A DNA stretch of 64,000 nucleotides from Cristatella mucedo (lineage: Eukaryota; Bryozoa; Phylactolaemata; Cristatellidae), in the NCBI GenBank assembly GCA_009760855.2, contig WPIO01000048.1, forward strand, positions 1,135,001 to 1,199,000, written 5' to 3'. Of this stretch, positions 1 to 11,374 are shown in pieces; the stretch's first letter is position 1; each line of letters begins with the position of its first letter. The translations under genes and the position numbers were made by a program. The notes beneath the pieces are model-generated. The model made no database searches. It had not been told where the DNA came from and saw nothing but the letters and a program-made list of their open reading frames with translations.

Positions 1-483
1 ATTTAGAGTATACCATTAATTCGAAGCCATGTAACCAAACTGGTAGAACTAACTCACACTTTACACTAATCGGGCAGCTCTCACATACCCCAAATAAGCC
101 ATGTCAAGCAAGTAGCAGTTGGGGAAGTACTGGACGCACCATGGGTCACTCCGGGCATAGTGCAGTGAGCACAAGCCACTTGAGTTCTACAGCCATCCTT
201 TGAAAAATCCTATCACGTTTAAGACCGTGTAATTATTTTTTAAGCTCTAGCATTTCAATATTCAAAATACTTACATATAAGCTCGAAAATGTATGGAATG
301 CATGCTATGAGCATGGGTTTCTAAAGAGTGTGTGTGTGTGTGTGCGTGCGTGTGGAGACGAAAAGACACCTTTCTATTGCTAAGTGTTTTTAAATGTGTC
401 ACATCAAGCATGCACTTGAATGTCGTTTTAAGAAGACTGAGCCCGACGCCAATCTAGTCAGGTTCAGAGACAGCATTCATGCG
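1..483. other. No gene seen; short (GT)n tract
   Basis: No coding exon or recognisable repeat is visible apart from a short GT run near 331-352. The stretch may be intron of the ENTPD gene that reads leftward out of the window, but nothing in the sequence proves it. Confidence 0.5.
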
Positions 484-630
484 AGCTGGTTTGGCACAGT
501 GGTTAGGGTGCTTGCCCCGACCAACGTCTGGGCGAGGTCGTGGGCTCGAGCCCCGTGGCATATGTGAAGTGCCTGAATAAAGAGTAAGTTCTCTTAGGGC
601 GCTGTACAAATTAATTGTATTTGCATAATG
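484..630 (+). mobile_element. SINE family A (tRNA-derived head, L2-type tail)
   Basis: The head has an A-box-like segment (tggcacagtggttagg) and a B-box-like segment (ggtcgtgggctcgagcccc). The tail is the conserved aagtgcctgaataaagag...ctcttagggcgct block ending in an AT-rich run. About a dozen other copies or pieces in this window share the same order, which defines the family. It is a tRNA-derived non-autonomous retroposon and not a working tRNA gene. Confidence 0.85.
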
Positions 631-1126
631 TCAATTATGTGAGCGCACCTTGCATATCCATATGCAAACTAGTAAATTATCTCCCCTATTTTTTACACTC
701 ATAATTGCTCTATCCCCGTTGTACTACTTACTATCTTATTATTTAACCATTCTGGAGAGCTCCAAGTAAATGCTACGTCAGTGACTGTGACTTACTCACT
801 AACAAGCCTAGATTGAAGCTAACGATCATTTGTAGATACTCTGAATGGGTTTCTTTTGCACATATACACACTGGCTTTTAAAAGGATAGATTATGGACTT
901 GAAAATATGCCCATGAGCATTGGCTTACGTGCTCTCAAACGTGGGCGAGTATTAGCCAGGCCTGGCAAGTAGCATTGGACTGCTAAGGACCATTAACGGA
1001 TAAGGATTGGTCAGGATGTTCAGGACCATTAAGTACTTGTTATAGTCAGTTTGAATTGTGCATCTATATCCTTAAGAGTGAATAATACAGCCAGCTCGAT
1101 AGCTCGTAAGAAGAGTTACCTAGGTG
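631..1126. other. No feature seen
   Basis: AT-rich sequence without a supported exon, repeat or RNA gene. Confidence 0.4.
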
Positions 1127-1305
1127 CTAAGATCGTGATGGCTCAATAGGTAAGGCGATTGCTTTTCACGACCTCGGTCCCCAGGTCACGGGCTCGAATC
1201 CTGCGGAGGGTGATTCTTTATTGCCGCTGCAAGCAGTGGTGATAGCCATAAAGGCTTTTCTGCCATTAAACAAAAGAGGCCATTAAATCAGCTAGCATTT
1301 GTTTT
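1127..1305 (+). mobile_element. SINE family B (tRNA-derived)
   Basis: Matches other copies at 13334, 25635, 26691, 34281, 48425 and 50614. The head contains gatggctcaataggtaagg (A-box region), then the cacgacctcggt...aggtca inverted arm, then gggctcgaatcctgcgg (B box). The body contains gccgctgcaagcagtggtgatag and the tail ends cattaaatcagctag. This copy is diverged from the consensus. Confidence 0.8.
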
Positions 1306-1507
1306 ACTCTTCAGTCAATCCCACCTTCTTGCAGAGCTGGCTTGTGAAACCAATAGTCATTAATTGACTTTCTTTACTGTCTAATAAATTGAAGCAGTTC
1401 TCACAAAATGAAAACAAACACATTGTCGTTAATAGAGCATCACCCTATCAAAATATCGCATCCTAAATAGCGATTGATAGTGCATCCTCTAAACTTGTGT
1501 GCAGTGT

Positions 1508-1650
1508 CAAGCTGGTTTGGCCCAGTGGTTAAAGTGCTTGCCTCGACCAAGGTCTGGCCCGAGCCCAGTGGCACATGTGAAGCGCCTGAATAGAGATCAA
1601 GTCCTCTCAGGGCGCTATACAAATGAATTATATTTATTTTTATTTATTTA
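1508..1650 (+). mobile_element. SINE family A copy
   Basis: Head aagctggtttggcccagtgg; the B-box segment is shortened by an internal deletion. Tail aagcgcctgaatagagat...gggcgctatacaaatgaatt, followed by a short (TTTA)n run. Confidence 0.85.
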
Positions 1651-2913
<1,263 letters not shown>

Positions 2914-3052
2914 ATAATTCATTTGTATAGCGCGCTAAGAGAACTTAATCTCTATTCAGGCTCTTCACATATGCCACGGGGCTCGAGCCACGACCTAGGC
3001 CAGACCTTGATCGGGGCAAGCACCTTAACCACTGGGCCAAACCAGCTGGTTT
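2914..3052 (-). mobile_element. SINE family A copy
   Basis: On the plus strand it reads tail first (aattcatttgtatagcgcgc...), then ctcgagcc, ending in the head ccactgggccaaaccagctgg. Head and tail are both present, so it is near full length. Confidence 0.85.
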
Positions 3053-3392
3053 TGAACTTGCAGCACAATGACAGTCGGGACCACTGCTTTTCTAAAAAGC
3101 CGCTAATCGTTATCTTCAAAGTGCCAACCCAGTTACCTCGTGTTTAGCATCGGGGTGACAGCCTAGCCAAGACTGGCAAGTCGTGAGACACAGCACCAGA
3201 TGGGGCGACTGCAGATGAATAGACAGCAAAGTCCTAGGCTGCAAAGATGAGAAGAGCAGGTAAAGCATTCTAAAGATCCTCTTCACCAACCAAAATGTTT
3301 TTCATCCATTTGTTTCTCAAGCCACTCAGATTGGCCATTACATTAATTTCTCCCTCTAGCCCCCTCCCTCTTCCTTCAAATCTCTCTCTTTG

Positions 3393-3493
<101 letters not shown>

Positions 3494-3629
3494 GTCTGTC
3501 TCTCTCTGCCTGTCTGTCTGTCTGTCTACCCTCCATTTTCTGATCACAAGATGCCTGTGCCAAGGCAAGAAAAAATGGCATAGCTGGAGAAATACCGAAT
3601 ATAGCAAATGCAGTGTGCACAGCCCTTAC

Positions 3630-3830
3630 CAGGAGACACCTTTTTTGACACAGGCTTTCCGTTGGCACCCAGAACCGGCTGAATGTTGAGTAGATCTGAC
3701 GATATGCCACTGTGCGGTGGCCAGTAGTACAGATAGACGCGAGTGCCACTGCTACCGCAGTCAAATACAATGGCATATGTCAGGCTTGGATCCGAGAGAT
3801 CGGTTTGCTTGTTCTCTTTTGTTGCTTGAG
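3630..3830 (-). CDS. ENTPD-like exon 2 (ACR1, phosphate-binding loop)
   Basis: The acceptor is tttcttttgtag before 3830, with a good pyrimidine tract. The donor is cctg|gtaagg after 3630. Length is 201 nt: 2 + 66 codons + 1. It encodes LTYAIVFDCGSSGTRVYLYY, the hallmark first apyrase motif. The final split codon is a Gly, matching the KPGIS-type context in vertebrate ENTPD4 (recalled, not searched). Confidence 0.88.
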
Positions 3831-4996
3831 CTACAAAAGAAATAGCCCCAGCAGCCGAGCAAATGAAAATGAATATGCAAGTAAACACTGGAGGCGGGTG
3901 CCAAGGCTTTACTTATCTAGCCGGCTTGGCACGCTTCTCGGCCGAGGTACAAAGTGGCAGGGTCCATCTGGGCCCTGATCCGGAATGTGGTTGTACACTA
4001 AAAGCTTCAGAGTCAGGGGTGAACAGTGACGACAGCAACTGATGTCATCAATGTAGGTCACTTCTTTTGAGTGTCAAGAGGTGATCCGTCGCAAAAACCC
4101 TTACTAAACCAACGGGAGGGCAACCCTGACCTTTCCATTTATCGAGTGATCTGCCTAAATATCGCTAGGTATCGGCTTCAGACCAATTATCCATGCATGG
4201 CTCACGAGACCATAACTTAATTGGTCATAAAAACTATCAACCAGACCACAAAATGCACATGCCCAATGCCTCAAATCCAGATGATCTTTGCTCACACCGA
4301 TAAGCAATCAGCACTTTAGATCAGGCTCTATGACGGCAACGCCAAATGTCTCTCAAGACCTACACACCATGGCTACTAGAGTGCCATCAATCAGATCCAC
4401 GACGACCACGGCATCTGCTGGAGAGAGACAGAGACAGACAGAGAGAGAGACATAGACAGAGAGACAGAGACAGAGAGACAGCCAGAGAGACAGAGACAGA
4501 GAAAGAGAGGGAGGCAGTATTTTACATATTGCATCCAGAGGACATACACAAGGAAGCTCATAAAGCACTTGCCAGCCTCATTGCGCCAAGTATGACAAAT
4601 TCGCAGGCTGAGTAGGCATGAAACTCAGTTCTGATAACTCATCGACGGGTGGGCGATCGTCACAGCAGCAGCACACACGTGCACACTCACACACACACTC
4701 ACACACACACACACACACAACGCTGGGTGGCAACGTTGCTGCGGCGCACCTTTCTCCTGAGATCTGCTGTCGGCCGGAAGCCAGGGCCCAGACCAATGGG
4801 AACGCACGATGACGAAGAAGACGAAGACCGCTAGCAGCACCAGCGCAGTGACGACGGAGCGCCTGGTCAGACTGGCAGCGGCTCGACATCTATTCGTCCC
4901 AAAGAGTCCGGCGCTGCTAGCTGCTGCGCTGCAGCAAGCGGCGCACATCTGCCACGGGTAGCACGTGACCCGAGCGCCGTTGGAGCAGCAGGTCAT
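3630..4996 (-). CDS. ENTPD4/ENTPD7-like apyrase, 5' part (two exons)
   Basis: Partial gene, CDS complement(4750..4996) joined to complement(3630..3830). The family hydrolyses nucleoside di- and triphosphates, and the ENTPD4/7 branch acts in the Golgi, lysosome or endomembrane lumen. Exon 1 (82 codons plus one base) holds a Cys-rich cytosolic N-terminus and a hydrophobic signal anchor at about residues 48-65. Exon 2 carries apyrase conserved region 1, DCGSSGTR at residues 106-113, followed by VYLYYWPPHSG as in ENTPD4/7. Both splice junctions are phase 1. A TGA lies in frame nine codons upstream of the chosen Met, with no Met between. Exons coding for ACR2-5 and the C-terminal membrane segment were not found at 1-3600, so they probably lie beyond the left edge. 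ENTPD4 and ENTPD7 cannot be told apart from this fragment. Confidence 0.85.
3831..4749 (-). other. ENTPD-like intron 1 with simple repeats
   Basis: Intron of 919 bases. It holds a (GA)/(CAGA)n tract at about 4421-4512 and a (CA)n tract at about 4672-4720, the latter some 30 bases downstream of the exon 1 donor in transcript sense. No other element was recognised. Confidence 0.7.
4750..4996 (-). CDS. ENTPD-like exon 1 (signal anchor)
   Basis: The start is ATG at 4996-4994. The donor is gagaaag|gtgcgc, with the exon ending at 4750 in phase 1. The hydrophobic segment is RSVVTALVLLAVFVFFVIV, followed by a short luminal linker. Five cysteines lie within the first 22 residues. Those near the membrane could be palmitoylated (inference). 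Confidence 0.75.
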
Positions 4997-7934
4997 TCTG
5001 CACAGCCTGGCAACGGATGGACGTCAGAGGAAGTGGCACACTGGCCGAAGCAGCCAGAACGTACGTTAGCCAGCCATTGCCTGCCATGGCTGCTGCTTTG
5101 CTGCCTTAGCAATAGCAGGAGGCAGGGGCAGCAGCGGCGGCTGCCTCCTGCTGCTTCCTGCTGCTTCCTGCTGAGCTCCTCGCCATTGCCCAAATAGGTC
5201 GGCTGAGAATTAGCATGCCATGCAAGATAGTCCAGCTGGTTGGAGCACTGGCCTCCGCCCAACCACTTGACAAAGGTCAGCAAGCTAGTGAACAGACGAC
5301 TGGCAGCATGACAGCAACCAAACGAGTACGGCGTTTAAGCGCCAGCGCCTATATATATATATAGTATAGTGCTATATATATACTATTTGCAGCAAAAGAA
5401 GCAGTAACCAGCAGTTGTTGACAGGCATCCTGCATTGGGCAAGCTTACAAAGGCACCTATTAGGCAAGTACCACACTTACACAGGCATGCACAAGCACAT
5501 TAAAAGACACAGACGGCGACTTGTAAGTAGGACATGCAGTTAGCATGCACTCAATCAAGCACAGGTGGGCAAAGCAGGCAGGAAAACGATACTCCCACTG
5601 GGGAGCTATACAAAAGCATGCCACTCTTGCTCTTAGCCACGACATGCACAATAATGTAACGCACAGCAGCACTACAGAAGGAAAATTGCTCAGACAGAAC
5701 AAAATCTAAGAAGCATAGGTATGCCCTTAGCTTGTTCAATCCTTGCAAACTCATTGATCACCAAGTCCTCATTGGCTTAATCCAGCCTACGCATGTGCTC
5801 CGATGTCAATGCACTGCCGGGGCCAGGCTGCAGCACATCCGGTAACTCACAGAGCCTGGCCAGGACAGCTGCTAACTGCTGCACTTGTTTCCAGCCAGTC
5901 ACTAGCTCTCGGCAGGCTTTGGTGTAGTCGGAGGCTCCAGGCACATGCAGTAGCAGTAACCAATTGCCGATGATGAATCTGGCGAATCGGTACGACCCAG
6001 CCTTTACCGGCCAGAGTCCCGGAGGCCCATGGCTCGAAGCCCTCCCATGGAGCTTCTCAGTCAGCCAATGACACGACAGTCGAGCCACCGGGAAAGGGCT
6101 CCGGCCTCATACGGCAGCTCCACTCCTGCCCTTGCAGCAGCTAGGCCTGAGCAGCATCAGTGAGGCACTTCGGCTCGAAACTGACCACGCCCATGCGGCC
6201 ATCCTCTCGAGAACTGGCAGGCTCAGTGGTTTCGACAGGGATGGCTGCACAGGAGGGATGAGTGGGCACGAGAGAGATGACGATGATGCACAGGAGAGGG
6301 CAGAAAGAGAAGGGGCCGAGAGAGCTCTGCCAACCAGCTGCTCCTCGGGTGAGACTCACAGCTCGAACAGCAGCTCTCCCGAAACAGCAGCTCTTCACTC
6401 TCTGAGCCACAGCTCAGGGTCTGCAGCAGCTGCGGCTTCGGAACGCGGTGCCATTCGAAGTCTGTAGCGCCAGCTGGACGGGCCAAGTACCACTTGTTGG
6501 GCTACTCGGACCTACACGACCCGAGAGCGCCTTGGATGGAATCGACTGTATTCGGCACTTGACTGCAGCCACGACCTGCGATCGTGTTGCTCCGTTTCGC
6601 TCACAGGCGAAAAGAGCAGCAGCAGCTAGCTACAGCGCATGCTGCTGTGACGAGGCTTCATATCGCCAGTAAAGCTGTGCTGCCGCCGGCGTTGCACTGG
6701 TGCTTCGCACACTCCACTCCACGTTTGGTACACGAAAGCGGTAGTTTCGTCAGTTAGCACCGCAGGCCAGCCACTCGCGTAGCACTTTTGACAGCATCCT
6801 GCCAGGAATAGCACAAACCATTACAAAGAAGCGGAAGTTAGCCACCCTCAGACAGGCTACTCCCAAGGCCCCGCACGTCTAAAATGCCAAGCTTCGATAG
6901 CTTCCGTCCTAGCGTTACCTACCTCACCTACAAATGACTAGTGGCATCCGCTTAAGAGAGTAGTAGAGCACACGCTACACGGCAATTCCTCCCCTTAATT
7001 GAAAGGGTACTGTTAGGGGTTTATAATCTGCAAACATTTCAGCAAACTCTCAAGTAAATCACTTAAAACGCGCTGAAAAATATGCGAAACCGCCCACAGT
7101 TTTTGACGGCCTGCCATTCGAGACCGATCAGTCGGTCGACCAAAGCGGATATACGCTTCTTACATTGATAGGATTTCCGTTCCACGCCCATAGTATCTAA
7201 ATATCCAGCGCGCTTCTATTTCGCTGTCCGCGACAAAAATCAGTCAGCAGCGACCGATAGCGAGAGGTACTATTCACGATAAAGCCAACTGCAAATAGCA
7301 AACAGTTGAAGGTTCAATACAATGACAACACAATCAAATCGGCAGATATGGTTGGGAATCATCATCAGTACCTTTGCATCTGCAAAAGAACAGTAACTTT
7401 ACCGGCGACACCATCACCGCCGGCAGGTGCAAGCCATCGCAGCCGATCCTCTCGCGAGCCCAGTTGGAAGCGGCAACGTAACCAGCGCTTGGAATGGGCT
7501 CGCTGTTGGCCACCCTCCAAGCAGCATGGTGATTGGTCAGCACACCAGCCAACCCTGACCCGGCGGTCATTGGACCGCGGTAACCCGTCTTTAGTCTACC
7601 ACTGAGAGAAGCTGGGCTTCTGGGAGCAGAGCATGGGCCCCAACCCAGTAAGGCACTCTAAGGCCATTGCTTAGCAATACTGGACCAGCTATATATAGAT
7701 CTTAATTTCGGTGGACAGACCAAGATGTACTCATGGATGCACTGGTTTTCGTACACCCGCTTCGGACCCTGCCTTCAGTTGCATCCCACGGCCACTCCGG
7801 CAGCCGTTACCGCCCACAATGCTAGAGCTTCCGTTGGGGCGGGGCGGGCGGCAGAGCCTAATCCCCTGACAGCTCTTATTGGGGCGACCTCAAATAGCGC
7901 GGATGAGGCTAATAATAGTAATCGTCATCATAAG
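4997..7934. other. 5' flank of the ENTPD-like gene; GC-rich, no firm gene
   Basis: Nearly 3 kb, with CpG-containing and CAG/CTG-rich stretches at about 5090-5180 and 6100-6660. It probably contains the ENTPD 5' UTR and promoter, but no TATA or initiator can be assigned. A TA-rich patch lies at 5350-5385. The only open frame with protein-like composition is at 5777-6088 and is listed separately. Confidence 0.4.
5777..6088 (-). CDS. Unrecognised open frame, possible exon
   Basis: About 100 codons ending in TAA at 5777. Composition is protein-like: a hydrophobic run FIIGNWLLLLHVPG followed by an amphipathic stretch rich in Leu, Gln and Ala ending SEHMRRLD. The open frame has no ATG at its left end, so any real use would be as a terminal exon; candidate acceptors ending ag exist inside it (for example ggccggtaaag). 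I recognise no family. It could equally be chance opening in GC-rich DNA. Confidence 0.2.
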   Translation of the reverse strand: MARLSCHWLTEKLHGRASSHGPPGLWPVKAGSYRFARFIIGNWLLLLHVPGASDYTKACRELVTGWKQVQQLAAVLARLCELPDVLQPGPGSALTSEHMRRLD

Positions 7935-7985
7935 TCACTTGTATGGGCGCCCTAAGAGAGCTGAATCTCTTTCTTGGCACAATGC
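7935..7985 (-). mobile_element. SINE family A tail fragment
   Basis: Only the tail is left: cttgtatgggcgccctaagagagctgaatctcttt, homologous to the conserved 3' stem-loop of SINE-A. The head is absent. Confidence 0.6.
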
Positions 7986-8147
7986 ATGCAGGGGCGCTGG
8001 GATCTGGTCTGCAGCCTGCGAGATGGCAGCATCGAGAGCACTACTTTAGGTACGCTTGAGAGGATGTGTAAAGGAGCTGGGCTTGCTGAAGGTCTTGTCA
8101 TTGCGACTCTTAAGTTTAACCGGAAATGAATGTGTACCTAAATAAAT

Positions 8148-8320
8148 AAAATTCATTTGTCTAGCGCCCTTAAGAGAACTGAATCTCTATCCAGGCGCTA
8201 CACGTATGCCACAGGGTTCGCGCCCCTGACCTCGGATGTAGAGGTGAGAGCCTTGGCCTTGGTCGTTCAAGGCGAGCACATGGACCCCTGGGCACATTGA
8301 CCCCTGGGCCAAATCGTTGA
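8148..8320 (-). mobile_element. SINE family A copy with expanded middle
   Basis: Tail at 8148-8200, then gttcgcgcccctgacctcgg, then an inserted stretch and the head ending gacccctgggccaaatcg. The stretch around 8280-8315 repeats the gacccctgggc motif, a small internal duplication. Confidence 0.75.
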
Positions 8321-8849
8321 AGTATCCCCTGTGGGCTGTTTAAAGGCTTGGGAGATTATATAAAAATGATGGCTAAGAAGGCATCGCATCGATGTACAGC
8401 TTTTAAGTTGCACTTGCCTAGCTTTTTCTTGATTTCTCAACTAAATACTCTTTAGTTTTTTATTCTGATAGCGGCAATATCAAAGTGGTACATGGTCGTG
8501 AAACAGATACGAATTTCATCAAATCGTTCAAAACTAAATCTTGAATAAAAACAGCACCTCGTTTCTGGGAATTCTCCGAGTTCAATGATGGAATATGGCA
8601 TGCTCATTCAGCTCATGAACCTGTGTGATCACTTTGGCATTGTATAAATGGTGGTATATTTGCATCACGTATTAGTGCCTAAGAATGAATCTTCTGGTGG
8701 CAGGAAATTAGGTGCGATATTTATGTACGAACGACTCGCTGATCGTAAGCGAGATAGAACAGATCAGGTCAGCTATAGAATATTTGATCAAACTGACTTA
8801 CCAAGTTGGGTGGTTTTTTGGAAAGCAAAGTGAATCAATCACTGAACCT
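8321..8849. other. No feature seen
   Basis: AT-rich sequence with one short plus-strand open frame (8648-8833) that resembles nothing known. Confidence 0.4.
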
Positions 8850-9140
8850 TGAGGAATACCTCGCGACATCGTACAACTGAATATTTAAAGTACCTTCAAA
8901 GAGATTTAGTTACCGTAGGGCACAACAAAAAGAAAATATTATTATTGCCTTTAATGTCCTCAACTCATTTGGAACCCAAGTCTACTCGGTGAGATGAAAA
9001 TAGCAGTTGTTTTCCCAGCTGTAGAGTCCAACATGAGAACGTAATAATAATGATACTAATTATAAGATAACCACCCAAGCAAGACCTCGCGGTTGACTGT
9101 GTCAAAAATTGCCCGGATCGAAAAGCCCGAGTGATGTTAC
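8850..9140 (-). mobile_element. Degenerate LINE reverse transcriptase fragment
   Basis: On the minus strand one frame gives AIFDTVNREVLLGWLS, the palm motif region (FDTVN) of CR1/L2-type reverse transcriptases. A second segment nearer 8860 gives RGIPQGSV, the (V/I)PQGS motif. Frames and stops between them are scrambled. Related but unreadable sequence may extend to about 10100. Confidence 0.6.
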
Positions 9141-10130
9141 TTTGCTACTTCCGCTCTGGGTAGGAATTTTGCAGTGACGGCGAAACCGATGCAGTGTAAC
9201 AGACTGATGGAAAACCAGACTAAAGCGTTTCACCAGCGAATACTTAATTGTAAGGTGGGTGGGTCTGAAAACATTTGCAAACCGTCCATCTTATAGAGAC
9301 CGTTGAGCAGACAGAAGAAGTGATTCAGTCAAAAGAGAAACCTCGAGATCTACGCCATGATCGCACAATTGTCAGTCGATACGTAGCCAGAATGATTCGT
9401 GTTGTGTTTCCTGCGATGGGTTAAACATATTTGGTATACCACGAGCAAGTCTGTCGATTAGGTTGGTGACCCACGGGATAGGAAATAGGTTAGAAAGGGG
9501 TCAGAGGCGGGGCCATTTTCTTGCTGAGTAAGTTGAAACGCCAGACCCCAATGGCATCGAGAGTAGCCACATTCAAAAGCTTTTTCAAGCAGAGCAGAAC
9601 AGCACTACTGACAAGTGAATGATATAATAACTAAAAATAGTGAAGAGATCAAATCGCTGTCTGTAATTGCCAAGCCTTCAGGCCGCGCTGATCTCTCTAA
9701 AAGCACGTCCAGAAGCTGGACGAAGCACCGAGAATTAAAACAGGTCAACAGAGTCTGCCTCCGAGAGATAGCAGCCAAATCTTGACTTTGTATTCAGTAA
9801 GGGAATATTTTTAAGCAGAAGTGTTAGCCGAATCTCAGGTTCTTCTTATCTGTATCTCCAGCGATCACCCATTCTTCTCAGAGCCGCGAGCTACGAGCTG
9901 AAGCAGGTTCGTTGCCTATGCGTGAGAACTACCTGCAACGATTGTAGACAGAATTGCTAGATTCTGCGAAGTTCGAGGTCAATAAAAGGTGGCGTTGGAA
10001 GCAGTTTGTGCCCAGTTCCTAGCGAGGCAATGCAAATCAGGAAAGCACGCAGATTGACCTCTCTGAAATCTCGTTTGACGCACTCGGATTCAAAGTCACC
10101 ACGTACTTTTGGAGATTTTCTAGCTTAATG
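9141..10130. other. Unresolved sequence, possibly more decayed LINE
   Basis: No open frame or motif can be assigned. It lies between two LINE reverse transcriptase remnants of opposite orientation. Confidence 0.3.
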
Positions 10131-11374
10131 GCACCGGAAAGTGGTCAGTAACTGGACAAAGATCATCTGAGGTACTTCCCAAATATGGGGTACTTCAGGG
10201 CTCCGTGCTAGGTCCGGTTCTTTTCGCAGTTTATACTCTCCCTCTTGCTGATGTGATTGCCAAGCACAATCTAGGCTTTCACTTCTATGGGGATGACAAT
10301 CAGTTGTACCTTTGCTTTGATCCGTCCCAGCCTTCGAGCACCTCAACCTCTCGCAACTCACTTGCTGCATGTATTGATGATATCCGCACATGGCAGCAAA
10401 TTTTCTAAAACTAAACGATGATAAAACTAACTTACTAGTCATGGGCAAAATCAGTGTGATTAACATAATGGAAAGGGTGACTCTCAAAATTGGCTCTGCC
10501 TGCATATCTCCAATTGAATCAGCTCGAAATCTAGGAGTCAGATTCCAAAGCGACCTCTCGTTAGACGACCATATCAGTTCCACGGTCAAATCTGCCTATT
10601 TTCAGCTTCATAACATTGCCAAAATTCGGGCTTGTTTAGATAAGGATACCAAGTCCAAGTTGGTCCATGCATTCGTGACATCTCGTCTTGACTTCTGTAA
10701 CTCACTGCTTACTGGCCAATCAGCATGTGCGATCAGGCGATTGCAGCTGGTTAAAACTCCGCAGCTAGGCTTGTCTGTCGTGAGCTTCGCAGTTGCCACA
10801 TTACTCCACTTCTCGCCGACCTGCACTGGCTACCAGTCAAGCAACGGATTGACTTCAAGGGTTTGTCGATCACTTTTAGGTCACTTCATTCTTTGGCTCC
10901 AACCTGTCTGTGAGATCTACTCCCCCACCAGGCCAAGCATCGTACCACCCGCTTTTCGGAATCTAACAGTTTACCAATACCTCGTACAAACCTCAAATCT
11001 TTTGGAGACCGTGCATTTAGTTCGTATGCTCCCAAAGCCTGGAACTCCCACCCGACCTACGTCAGAACATCCCCTGACCTGACCACATTAAAAAAGAACT
11101 TGAAAATACACCTATTTAAGACGGCATTTAGTGGGTCCTTGTGATTCGTCCTTGATGTGCTTATGCGTGCTGGCACTGTGCATGCTGCCACTAACCACAT
11201 TTACATGCTGACCCTGTGCATGTCACCCCTAACCATGTTATTCATTTTTTTGTTTATCAAGTATGATATTACTCACCATTAAATGGCATTTCCCTTTGCA
11301 GCAAATGTAAAGCGCCTAGAGAGAGATTCAGTTCTCTGAGGGCGCTTTATCAAGTGCATTATTATTATTATAAC
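10131..11374 (+). mobile_element. L2/CR1-clade LINE, 3' part (reverse transcriptase and 3' UTR)
   Basis: 5'-truncated non-LTR retrotransposon. The visible RT parts in order are LQGSVLGPVLF, the active-site segment FYGDDNQLYL (YGDD where most relatives have YADD), LKLNDDKTNLLVMGK, then the thumb segment DHISSTVKSAYFQLHNIAKI and SRLDFCNSLL. The frame shifts once near 10390-10400, between CIDDIRTW and MAANFLKL, and the C-terminal part is further disrupted. The 3' UTR ends in aagcgcctagagagagattcagttctctgagggcgctttatcaagtgca, then (ATT)n. Because it carries the tail shared with SINE-A, its family is the likely source of SINE-mobilising enzyme. Confidence 0.9.
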
